DNA from: Angiostrongylus vasorum
Taxonomy: Eukaryota; Nematoda; Chromadorea; Rhabditida; Metastrongylidae
Direction: 5' to 3'
Assembly (NCBI GenBank): GCA_018806985.1
Contig: JADANN010000432.1
Location: 496,001-560,000 of the forward strand
DNA: 64,000 nt
Shown here piece by piece: positions 54,360 to 64,000 of this stretch (position 1 is the first letter of the stretch; each line of letters begins with the position of its first letter). The notes below the pieces were generated by a model that saw only the letters and a program-made list of their open reading frames with translations, was not told the origin of the DNA and searched no databases. The position numbers and the translations under genes were made by a program.

Positions 54360-54790
54360 CTTTAGCCACGGCATGACTAATCAATATGTATTCTTCCTTT
54401 GATAGGCTTACACAAGGTTGACAAATATGTTTATCTTCGGCTAACGTTTCCACATCTTCGTCTTAATCAGAGCCGATGATCCGAGTGGATGGTCCACGCT
54501 TGATCTTTGTCTCGAAGTGGCGTCTATATCACCGGACAACCACTAGTATCCACCATCAGTATCCTGTATAAAAGGGCATCAGTGAGTGAATATGCCTTAT
54601 TCGAGGAGATAGCCCTGCTGAGGAAGACCAGACTCAACACGAAGGCGAAGACGCCACATCGAGAGGAAGAACAAGCGTGGACTATCGACTTGGATCATCG
54701 GCTCTGATGAAGACGAAGACGAAGAGAAACGTTAGACGAAAATAAACATGTTTATCAACCTCGTGTAAGCATATAAAAAGAAAGAACCCA
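54360..54790. mobile_element. PLE-derived fold-back with two decayed hammerheads
   Basis: The outer ends are inverted (TATTCTTCCTTTGATAGGCTT and its partner near 54,765-54,785). The left unit (minus, about 54,437-54,478) has CTGATTA in place of CTGATGA. The right unit (plus, about 54,694-54,735) has lost the 3' side of stem II. It is a longer relative of the element in MAD1 intron 1. Confidence 0.65.
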
Positions 54791-55415
54791 TATTATACAA
54801 CTTCATTAACTGCTGACAGCAGTATGCCTCTATAGTGGACGACTGTTTATTCTTCACACCCAAGAGTTGTCTGTTCACTAAAAACATGAGAAGGTGTATG
54901 ACAGAACATGGAGAATACAAAGGACAATGGAAGTGCAGAAATTTTTTTCGAAACGAAGAGAAGAACCGAGTTGCGGAACAGAAATCGCGATAACAGAGGC
55001 GGGGTTACATAAAAGGTGATCGAGTGGCACATGTGACATCAGTAGGTGTCACGGTGATCACAGCAAAAGATTAAGCGTCGTCCATTCCGCAACAAAACCG
55101 AAATTAGGCGTCGTCGCAGTCTTAAACATCCATTAAAGAATTATCTCACAAATGTTTCAATGTTTTTTGAAAATTAAGGGATTTCTATTTTCTGTTGTTT
55201 TCTTTATTTCCTCTAGCACCTAAGGACCTCTCTTACGTGACGGGAGCAGGCTGGTTAGTTGCAGGGAAATGTAGCATGCTCTCAGTTAACCCATTCCACC
55301 CCTCATGAACACTATAGTGTGCATATTGGGTTTATTGGGTCACAGAGCTCTTATTTACTGTACTGTATATATTAATTCGACAACTAATGGAAAGCAGATT
55401 ATAGTGGTAGGGATA
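54791..55415. other. No gene recognised
   Basis: No repeat family or coding exon that I can support. Confidence 0.3.
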
Positions 55416-55417
55416 AG

Positions 55418-55696
55418 AAAGCTCTGATGCACTTGGTATTGATCAATACCTGAGAGATGCGCCAGGCGTTCAACTTCATTTAGCATCGCTAGAGGTGATT
55501 GAATGCATATCTGGCCTTTGCAATGACTGGCGTTGGCCTATCGATGTATCGAGCCAGTGCTGCTATCCTCCTAGACAAGTCTGGTACCAATTTTCCAACC
55601 ACGGAGGGATGGAAGGCTTGGTGAGCGACGTGCGTGGGGACCGATACTGTGTGTGTATTGTAGGACGCCTCCGACCACTACGCCATGTGCGCCCAA
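55418..55696 (-). repeat. SINE-A copy
   Basis: Full minus copy. The head at the right reads CGTAGTGGTCGGAGGCG on the minus strand. Confidence 0.8.
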
Positions 55697-56858
55697 TAAA
55701 TAGTAGTACACATATTATCCATGCCTGTAAGACTATAGCTCAAAGTTTTTTCTACGACTCTATCATGTTCAAAACCCCTTCAGCCCTTTAGTTATTGAGA
55801 AAAGACGTTTTGTCGTCAAAAAACCAGAAATGTCCGCAGCCCACGAAAACCTGCACCCAGTCCACTGGGCCAGCTATGCAGTACCCTCTAGACTGGGCGG
55901 AATGAATTAAGAAGTTCGACGCGATTCTCTGCTACTTTGGATTTACTAACCTTTTCTGTGCACAAATTTTTATCAAGGTGATATACACACATTTACAGAT
56001 CTTGACCAGGTCTTTATTTATTGAAATCGCTTTTCAAAAAACCGTCATTATCAAGATATTTGCGTTTAACAACCATTATGGCATTCTAGTTAAGCCCAGT
56101 CCCACCATTTCTCTTAGAGTCAACTTTTTTGACGTGAGTTCTAGCTCTATCATTCAAAAAACCGAACAATGAGTAGTTTTGTTTGGTCTTCGTTCAAGGG
56201 AGCTACGAATTTACCGTATCGGTTAGTGATAACCATCTGGTTAATTTGCAAAAACTCCAAACGATCATGCCGTGCCTGTCTGAGAAGAACGATAGCATCG
56301 GCTTACGTCGGAGAACAAAATCCTACTTAGCTGGTGGGTTTTCATCGCTGAGGAGCGAACCAACGTGTTGTTCTCATAGATGAACTTGGCTTCGTTGTCA
56401 ATCACATTATATCTCATGAAATCTCATCAGTGCACGTGACGCAGCAGAGATTCACAGATGCTGGCTTTGTTCTTCTTCGACCAGAACATGAAACATGTGA
56501 TGACACCTAATCCTGCGGTTGCAGGTCGAATTGGTGTCTAGAGCGCTAGTGATACGGGCGAAGCCGAAATGCCTTTAAGGGTTACGTAGGTGCAACCCTA
56601 CCCTTAGTGCATGTAAAAAAAGCCTTTTCTAGGACAACAGCGGCTGCTCGGTTGTGGTCCTCCGCTCAAATGCGACGCTGAGCTTCGCAGAGGCGGTCAA
56701 CGTTACGGCGCGGAGCAGAAATTCGTAGGCCGTACTGTTTCGAACCTGTCGATTGTAGATTCTACTCGACGTTGCATTACTCATTGTATGAATTCGCCCA
56801 AAAGAGCGGGGTGAGCGACGCTCCAAAAGGAAAAACGTGGCCAACACGAAACCCCGTT
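55697..56858. other. No gene recognised
   Basis: Short ORFs only. The last 200 nt may be upstream PLE sequence, because a PLE linker starts at about 56,860. Confidence 0.3.
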
Positions 56859-56859
56859 T

Positions 56860-57640
56860 ATGTGCCCTTCATTAGCGTTGAAGTAAGTGTAGCTATAAAA
56901 CGATGCTTAAGAAGGGCAGACTAGAGGAATCGGTAGCGATAGTTGAAATACCACCGAATACTTCGTCGTCGGTTAGTTCGTAACCGACTATATGACCGTC
57001 TATGCGAAACACAAAGTTGCGTAATTTGCCCTTATGGCAAGGACGGTGACTGCATGAGTTCAGGTACGATATACCTGATCTCTTGTAGTACTTGCGGAGA
57101 CGAATATATTGGCGAAACGGGAAGACCTTTAAGTATCCGCATAAAAAGAACACCTAGATGGCAAACGAAAATAAAAAACAAGGCACGCCACTAGGCACGC
57201 ATAAGATACAAAAAACATAGCGGAGACGATTTTGATATTAAAGCTGCTATCCTTGCACAGGATGCCAAAACACCAACGCGCAAACTTCTAGAGGCTTTTT
57301 GGATAAATACCAGGAACTCTATAATGAACAGCAGAGAGGAATGCCCTGAGATCACACGTTATCTGGCCCCGTACCTTCGCATCGGCTTTTGATTGAGGTG
57401 ATGCATATGACCATATGCGACTCTGACCAGCTGTTCTTCCTCAGTGGAAGGCGCGTAATAAATGGTGGGTTTTTTCGAGAAGTTGTTGATCGTGTGATTG
57501 CGATTTAGATTTTCATCTTTCTGTATGTGTTATCGGAGCGTTTGACTTAGTAGATTGCCTATCAATATACCCTTCCAGGCTCTGAAGAAGGCGAAATCCG
57601 CCGACACGTCAGCTTTAACGGAACAAAGATTAAAGTAATA
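56860..57640 (+). mobile_element. Penelope-like element 3' part
   Basis: The plus strand at 56,943-57,194 encodes RRRLVRNRLYDRLCE, CVICPYGKDGDCMSSG, IYLISCSTCGDEYIGETGRP and LSIRIKR. This is the cleanest GIY-YIG copy in the window, with the metal-binding C-x2-C linker before it. A frame shift follows at the REH-like position. The terminal repeat has CTGAAGA, an extra A and stem II, but GACA in place of GAAA (57,603-57,606), so self-cleavage should be lost. Confidence 0.8.
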
Positions 57641-57647
57641 CCTCGTG

Positions 57648-58967
57648 TTTGCTCAAGAAGATTGTCGAGAACTCATTGTATGCTTGGAACTCTATATCTT
57701 TCCCATAAGGCATTTCTGAACACATTCCAGCATAATATGCTCCATGACAGGAGTCAATCTCAATGAAAAAAAAAGAATTCTGAGTGAAAATTACCAAGGA
57801 TAACCTAGCGTCTCCGATCTTTGACGCAGTTAAGCACTGCACTCTATCGCATCTGTCCAACAAGAAAATGAACTCTTAACATTAACCTAACGAAGGCGCA
57901 CTCCACAACGGTGGTGACAATTCCTTCTTGTAAACATGGTATCCAGGTTTACAACATGTACATTAGCTTGAAAAGAACTGTGGGTTCCTAGATATTCATT
58001 TCGCTGAACGTGAACCAAATATCAAAAAACAAAACCCGACTCTCATGAAGATTGTGTTTTATTTTTTGAGTTCAACCCCAAAACACTGTCCTTATCAGGT
58101 CACAGAAGTTGTTCTGCAGCCCTTACACTTGAGCAAACTTGATTTTGTGCGAACATTGTCATTAGAGAAATAAAGATGACGCAACTGTGGGTAACCGGCT
58201 TTCGCTCCGATTTCTTCTCATGCTAGCTCTCAAATAGTGTCCTTCAGAGCCGTCTGGAACATTTTTTCACACAGTTGTATCGTTTTATTGAAAACCTATG
58301 TAGTCGTCTATTACGATGAAATTCTGATCGCAAAATTGCTATACATCTTATAAGGTCGTTATTTTCTAAGTAGGAATATCCTTATTGCTCATTTGACCTC
58401 TTTTCTCTGGCAAAAGCGAATACTTTCTTGAGTTCGCTAAGACTAGCAACATGAGCACTGTAACCATGTGGATTACATCCACAATATTGAACCTTTTTTG
58501 AAACTTTTGTTGAAGCGTAGTTGTCTTCCTTCCAATATCCTCTCAGTCCGGTTGAGCATAAATCCCAAGGTGAACTTATAAAAGACGAAGCGCAAACACA
58601 TTCGGCGATAACTGCCAAAGTCATGTAATGTCCCTTTTCTTGCGCACTATGAGAGTTCTACTGGTTTCCTATTGCTTAAGGGGAAATTCTTTGCTAGAAA
58701 CTCGATAGCGGTCGGAAATACGTTCAGAAATGGTTTTGCCAAGAGTTTTATTGTGTGATTGTTCACTGACGTCGAAAACCTGTTTGAATGACATAGCCAA
58801 AGTGGTATGAAAGCAGGTAAGCGTAGTGGAATAGAGACCGTGGATGATGACCTTCCACATTGTCCTTCTTCTATAGTGACTGCTCCGTTCGGAAATGGTA
58901 CTGTGAGCATCTTGACCTTGTAGTCTTTACAGGTGTTACGGATTTTCGTCTTAACTCTGGGTCTCAA
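57648..58967 (-). other. Minus-strand ORF cluster, unassigned
   Basis: Minus ORFs read SCHGAYYAGMCSEMPYGKDI (about 57,690-57,770), SELKKVFAFAREKRSNEQ with a cysteine-containing stretch CVCASSFISSPWDLC (58,382-58,624), and FDVSEQSHNKTLGKTISERI (58,669-58,790). They look more protein-like than chance ORFs, but splice sites do not clearly link them and I recognise no family. Confidence 0.2.
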
Positions 58968-60096
58968 TCAATATTGCTATTCTTTCCTTTCTATGTTCTG
59001 CTAATATTGCTTCTCTGCATTAGCTACCACACTTGAGCGTCAGCTGAGTTTGCTGTTTGTAGAGCGCAACGCAGGCGCACCAGTTAGATAAGTTCTTGAG
59101 ATAATCGCGTCTTGGTGACTTTCGAAATCTGTTTTTTTTTCTTCGAAGATTCGTGAAAAGATGTTGAATACTTTTATCATTCAACGTTCGATAAAGGCAT
59201 TTTGTTAAGAGGTAGGTAATGGTGTGAAAATTCCACTTCGTATTGATTTTGGGAAATCGTTTCTTAGATTTCACGGCGTTGTCTCAGTTCTGCGTGAGGA
59301 GGATCCTACGCGACGGAAGCAATTATCGCCCAGTCCCATTCATACGTTATTGCTTATGCAAAGCCTTCTATTGACGATAACGTATTCAACTTCATCATTG
59401 TACTCTCCTTGCAGAGACTCCCATGTCCAAAAAACAAATTGAAGATTGTTAGCTTTTCTGACACCACACAATCCCATCTTCTGGTCGTTCTATTGCATTT
59501 TATTGCTCTGGACGGAATGTTCTTTAAAAGTTGCTTTGTGATCAGGATTGTTGTTGAAAGCAAGTAATGATGGCCTCCTAGGAAGCTCGAAATGGGCTAT
59601 AGTACTATAGCACTTTTTCAAACATGTGAAATTCCATCTATGTCAATCGCAGCTTGCCTTTGGGATACGGGCGATGAAAAAATGAAAGCTGGCACTGGAC
59701 AACATGTCAGAGAGTCCATTTAAAATGCTTCAAAAGAATCGATTTTCTCGTCTAAATTATTACCGCTATAATGCACTAAACTGATTTTCACTTAACCTCG
59801 GGATGAATAATCAATAATCTTCTTGAATTAAAACTACCTCTATATTTTGGGCTCCAGCTGCCTTCTAGTATCATCAACAACGACTATCGGGTATAGATTT
59901 CCCGTCTTGGTCTCCTCCTTAACCACACACTTGATTGCTTGGCATTCGTTGTCGGATTTTCAGTAGGAAATTCCCGATTTTATCATGCGTATTTTTTTAA
60001 AGTAAATATTCTCATCGTAAGTCTTCCAAATCTAGTCAGCTTAAGAAAGCCGTGAGTTTAATTTTCATTTGTTGCAAGCAACGCTTTCTTATCAGG
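58968..60096. other. No gene recognised
   Basis: One minus ORF (59,020-59,274) lacks splice context. A decayed PLE end (CTTAACCTCGGGATGAATAATC) lies near 59,793. Confidence 0.25.
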
Positions 60097-60420
60097 AGTT
60101 CTACCCGAGTTAGAGGACCAGACAAAGGATGCCATTTCCGGTTTTGATGTTTCTATGGAGAGATTTCCACGGTTTACTGGTTCTAACATGGAGGTCGGAT
60201 ATGCTTATAATTGGCATGCCGTGTTATCCTTTAGTACATGCAGACATTCTTTGTTGGAGGCGATCCCCATTCGAATCTCAAGTACTTCTCAGTTCAAAGT
60301 TTCGGTCGAATCGACATGACAAAGTACAATCCGGTTACAATAGGGGTATTCGCACACACATGCATTAACTTAACTACATTTTATGTCATTCCGACAACAA
60401 AAACTATGATTTCTTTCTAA
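60097..60420 (+). other. Open segment, possible exon(s)
   Basis: After CTTTCTTATCAG one frame reads GVLPELEDQTKDAISGFDVS and stays open to 60,319. A second frame reads MQTFFVGGDPHSNLKYFSVQ to 60,420. At most one can be real. I cannot choose. Confidence 0.2.
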
Positions 60421-61156
60421 GGGGCTCCATGTAGTCAAAGTTGACGGTTTCTTACAGTTTTCACATGGCTTTGACGTTGATAATATACTATAATAAATAT
60501 AGGCTTTGTTTCTTATGCACGACATGGGCCAAGAACTATATTTGCATGTAGATAGACATAGTTCCGTGAAATTCTGGAAGAGCTTTCCTAGGGTACTGCG
60601 TCTGGTACGGCTAACCCAGAATAATTTTTATTTTGCTCATAAGGTCGTACTATTTGCTTTTTTTCAGTTGTTCACTGGAGAATTAGTAAGAAGGTAATCT
60701 GCTTGCGTTCTCCAAATTTCGCCGCCTTGAATGAAGATGTTTTTTTAGAGGTCTCGGACGATTCCGACCACCCTACCTTTGAAGTTCTGGGTTAATGGTG
60801 GTGGTACGACTGGCCTGAGTCTATGCTTGTCTACATATAGCGATGATTTCAATGAGTTCCTCTCGCGGTTTTATTGTTCACGTCATTCACCGAATGGGGT
60901 GTCGATTCATAATTCATCATTATTAACACTCCAGTGCGTTGCTGCCATCGTCCAAATCCATTTCCTGTTTTTCCCGCGGACATCAATAATGCTCTTGCGA
61001 AAACATCATTACCAATTTTGCTCAAATTTCAATGTTTTCTAGTTTTTCAATGACAAAACACCAGTTTTATCAAGACTATGTCAGCAGAGAGCAGCGAAAT
61101 TGAAGAAACGAACTCTTAATACCGCAATACGTTCTGATTTGCTCAATTTCTTTTAG

Positions 61157-61239
61157 GTCGTCTTTTGGTTACATCCGAACTTTCACAGCTCCGCGAGGAA
61201 GCGGAAGCGATAAAAGAGGAGAGTACTGCAACTAAATAA
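61157..61239 (+). CDS. Possible terminal exon, unidentified
   Basis: After TTTCTTTTAG, phase 1 gives RLLVTSELSQLREEAEAIKE, then ESTATK and TAA. It is a coiled-coil-like end. A preceding 26-nt exon candidate (60,668-60,693, between TTTTTTTCAG and GTAATC) does not match in phase. Confidence 0.28.
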
Positions 61240-61259
61240 GTTGGGAAAAACATCGATAA

Positions 61260-61500
61260 TAGCTGCAGCGAACGTGCTATTTTCAAGACCAAGATGGTGG
61301 CCTTTTAGCGTGCAGATGGCACAGTCGCCATATGGAAAAGGATAGTGGAGGTCATCGGCGATCTCTGCTCACTCTTCCGAAATGCGTCCTAGAGCCCATT
61401 TGTGAAGTGTCACATATATGATCCGGTGCACGAAAATTCAGAACACAGGTAGAGAACCAGGTGTTCCGCAATCTGCTTAGTACATCCTTCTGTGTTCTTG
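61260..61500 (+). mobile_element. RTE-type LINE fragment
   Basis: FKTKMVAF, RADGTVA and IWKRIVEVIGDLCSLF match the linker before the RT domain in the copy at 46.8 kb (KTKMVALRRPDRTG, MEKIIHEYYSDPFDS), with several changes. Confidence 0.55.
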
Positions 61501-61602
61501 TAAGTTGGTCGTTTCTTTGTGCTTTGCTAAAAGCGTTAGCCATGTTGATTTTTCTGAATCAGATGTAACAGTTGAAAAACATTCGGTTTATACACATTCG
61601 GT

Positions 61603-61604
<2 letters not shown>

Positions 61605-61658
<54 letters not shown>
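61605..61658. repeat. (AT)n microsatellite
   Basis: Uninterrupted AT dinucleotides followed by GCATGTATATTA. Confidence 0.95.
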
Positions 61659-61661
<3 letters not shown>

Positions 61662-61687
61662 TGTATATTATTCTACTCAATCCATCT

Positions 61688-62040
61688 TCATCACACCTGC
61701 TGTGCCGTGGACTTCTTGCATACGATTTCTTTCCCCCATCCATCATCGACAAAGGTATTTGAACTTTTCACATGTGGGTTCGGTTGCTTGCTGAGAATTG
61801 TTTTCTCTATTAATGTCGTCGAATGTTGGTCAAGTCGATTTTCCTTCGAGTTCAAGGATAGCAGTACTAGAGCGTTCCTGCGATTATTTGAGAAGGATGA
61901 GAGAGGTGGAAGGTGGATGGCGGGGGGCTCGAACAACTTCGGTACCAATTTCTCGATCCCGAAGAGATGAGAGAATTGGTGAACCCTGGTGGAGTCGAAC
62001 CAGCACCACCATGCTCGTTATAGGTGGACTCCACTGCACT
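61688..62040 (-). repeat. SINE-B copy
   Basis: Minus copy with body CATCCATCATCGACAAAGG and head GGTTCGAC-type box B at about 61,990-62,000. Confidence 0.7.
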
Positions 62041-62103
62041 AATATAGATTCGATATACACATATGTGTATGTATGTATATACATTTGTGTCCGTATGTGT
62101 GTA

Positions 62104-62460
62104 TGGATACTTAATTGGACACTAAGATGGCCATCCTCACTGGTTTTGGGGGTCCCCAGCATAAGAATTTTGCTGGTCTAACAATTGTGTTTTCCTGGAG
62201 TCTGGAGGTCAATCAGGCCAATGTTTGTCCCAGGTCGTCATCACTACATACAGTTGCCGCCTTTGTGGATCAGAGCGGCACTCGCTACCATGCGACTAGT
62301 TCGGTACCAGGACGGTAACGGATCCTGGTATTGGTTTACTTTCAGCTGAGCTGGTTGGTGGATGCGCCGGACTTTCCAGCTTGGAAGACCCTGCCGGGGA
62401 GATGAATCCCCGCTGTACACCGCAGCGCGACACCCAGAAACACCTCCCAGCCACGATGAG
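62104..62460 (-). repeat. SINE-C copy
   Basis: Full minus copy, from a degenerate CTTAATTGGACACTAAG start to CACCTCCCAGCCACGATGAG. Confidence 0.65.
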
Positions 62461-62738
62461 TATGTATGTATATGTATATATGAATATGTATACAAGGCTA
62501 GTGCTTCAAGAATTATCCATTTCCTATAGCGTGAATGGTGCACGAATCAGTTTCACATGAAGAATATGTTTTGCTTAGATCCTATCGAAGACCAATTTTT
62601 CCTCAAACGCCATCTATTTCGATTATCGTTCGTTCGAAACGACTAATGCACCATGTCGTAGTGATCATAACAAAGTGAACAGGGTGTAGGTGCCGACCAC
62701 TAGCTTCAACTCCAATTCAGATATTTTCTCATTCTAGT

Positions 62739-63506
62739 TTACGTATTACTTTCGGGATAGTGCTGCAGATAAATTTGGTGAGTTTGTATCACCATGTCGA
62801 AGAATTCCGCCCTCTTTGGCAATGGTAATGCTGTAGTAAAATTATGAAGTTCTGGGTGTAAAGTTGTTATAGACGTTATGAAAGGTCTTTGTGGTGGGAC
62901 GTCGTTATCTAAAGCATCCATGACAGCTTCTATCTTCAGTAAATTTTACTCTTGTTATTTTTACAACGAAGAAGGATTCCTTTCAAAAAATATTTTTTTG
63001 GGAACATCCAATATTAAGAATGAAAACGTCCATTTATTTGGCATATATCAATTCACTGCCTTAGTCAGTGCTCTGAAAAATTGACTTCCTCCCATACTTC
63101 TTAGATGTTGGCTGAAAAAACTTGTTTTGTTAGGAAGTGACGTTTTGTGGTATCCTTTTCTGCAGGTAAACTCTTGATTTCCATCCATTTTTTCCTTTGC
63201 TGTTGAGCAATTTACAGTTTCCTATGAGTCGAGCGAGCACCCAGTAAAGTCTCCAATCACCCACTTCGCATGGCAGGTGCACATTGATCGTGATTCATGA
63301 TGCCGATAAAAGTTTTTTTTTGTATGTGTAAGGATTTTTATATACGTATATATACGATATATATATATGTATATATATAAATATATTGATTCGTTTCTAT
63401 TTTTTTGGCAACGGAGTGTCACGACTAGCTCTACTAGGATGTGCAACACTAGGGGAACAGTTTTGTACATTCAGTAGCAGCTTAACAGCCTCTTCTAAAG
63501 TAGGCA
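62739..63506 (-). CDS. Possible minus-strand gene, unidentified
   Basis: An ATG at 63,506 (minus) gives MPTLEEAVKLLLNVQNCSPS, then VAHPSRASRDTPLPKK, stopping near 63,398. A downstream segment (about 62,945 to 62,739) reads VMDALDNDVPPQRPFITSIT, then LPLPKRAEFFDMVIQTHQIY and a stop. Composition is protein-like, but the acceptor before the second piece is weak (CTGAAG) and I recognise no family. An AT microsatellite (63,339-63,388) lies in the presumed intron. Confidence 0.25.
63339..63388. repeat. (TA)n microsatellite
   Basis: TATATACG and ATATATGT units, interrupted. Confidence 0.85.
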
Positions 63507-63694
63507 TGGCGTTTATTTGTTAGGCATGGTCTTGAACCACTTTCCACAGCAACATTGGTCTAGGTTTTAGTTGATTTGAGGTGTTCAGGACGCATTCTCC
63601 ATTCCCAAAGCTTTATGGTTTCCTTTGCTTCCTATAGAATACCTCCTGTCCAGATCGGACCCCAGTTAACTATGCTATCGGCATCTTCGTGCTC

Positions 63695-63820
63695 AACGAA
63701 TGTCTAGAGCGAGCAGAACCCACTGGGCTACTCTTGCTCGTGACAAGGAAAAGCAGAAAATTTACTGGCGCCCGCTCGAATCACTGGACAGTCAACGGGA
63801 CTACAGGTGATACAGGTGAT
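63695..63820 (+). mobile_element. RTE-type LINE 3' end fragment
   Basis: Encodes SRTHWATLARDKEKQKIYWR, then PLESLDSQRDYR and a stop, the extreme C-terminus of the RTE ORF, followed by its trailer GGTGATACAGGTGAT. Here no SINE follows. Confidence 0.75.
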
Positions 63821-63889
63821 GGGTTTCTTCTACCTTATATTGTAGTTGCCTGAAATTTTGACAGTCATTTTTTTTCGTATTCTTTTTGA

Positions 63890-64000
63890 GCAAACGCAAG
63901 ATGTTATTTTATTCTTTATTCACGAACAAGCTGACGTTTCGGCGGATTTCGCCTTCCTCAGAGTTTGGAAAGGTCAAGTTAACAGCAATCTACTCGGTCA
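63890..64000 (-). mobile_element. PLE terminal repeat, cut by window end
   Basis: Minus-strand terminal repeat. The PLE body should lie beyond 64,000. ACGTTATTTTATTCTTTATT-type flank resembles the end at 21,400. Confidence 0.7.
63927..63967 (-). ncRNA. Hammerhead ribozyme motif, intact core
   Basis: Minus-strand CTGAGGA (63,955-63,961), extra A, stem II GGCG/CGCC with a 5-nt loop, GAAA (63,937-63,940), CGTC (63,933-63,936). Stem I pairs CAAACT with AGCTTG with one mismatch. Confidence 0.75.

Noticed and set aside
57063..57150. GIY-YIG domain as a stand-alone homing endonuclease or repair nuclease
   Set aside because: In the fuller copy at 20.1-21.4 kb it is preceded by RT sequence with YIDD and followed by a terminal repeat, so it is the PLE endonuclease.
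1..64000. CRISPR arrays, bacterial operons or prophage features
   Set aside because: The gene structures are intron-rich and eukaryotic; the regularly recurring sequences are dispersed SINEs, not clustered direct repeats with spacers.

Overview
The window looks like nuclear DNA of a strongylid (clade V) nematode, most likely a hookworm. Multi-exon genes have short GT-AG introns with TTTCAG-type acceptors. AG trans-splice-type acceptors lie 4-10 nt before start codons, and one gene pair has operon-like spacing. The intergenic DNA is packed with an RTE-type LINE, Penelope-like elements (PLEs) carrying GIY-YIG domains, and several tRNA-like SINE families. The species is inferred from style and repeat content, not proven.

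Recognisable genes are all on the + strand of the left half. A damaged RNF14-like RBR ubiquitin ligase (about 9.65-11.39 kb) is followed by PET100 (11,897-12,160), a cytochrome c oxidase assembly factor. Next comes MAD1 (12,449-24,591, 16 exons), the spindle checkpoint coiled-coil protein. After a 4 kb repeat-filled gap come TRIP4/ASC-1 (28,844-33,027, 10 exons) and MTCH2 (33,482-36,535, 9 exons). TRIP4 and MTCH2 have typical nematode operon spacing. RNF14-like, PET100 and MAD1 may form a second operon. The shared functions are not obviously linked; co-transcription is inferred from spacing only.

From 36.5 kb to the end the window is mostly repeats: RTE fragments at 38.6-39.0 and 46.8-49.0 kb, PLE fragments, SINEs, fold-back elements and microsatellites. 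A few splice-bounded ORFs there (41.5, 45.6, 46.5, 52.5-54.2, 60.1, 61.2, and minus strand 62.7-63.5 kb) may be exons of genes I cannot name.

The most interesting signal is a set of hammerhead-ribozyme motifs (CUGANGA...GAAA...NUH with stem I and stem II pairing) in the terminal repeats of the PLEs and in palindromic derivatives. Seven have an intact core and about nine more are decayed. All carry one extra A between the conserved CUGANGA box and stem II. Other points are a 16-nt intron-like remnant in the TRIP4 zinc finger, single-base frame breaks in MAD1 and the RNF14-like gene, and a repeated junction between the RTE 3' end and an antisense SINE.
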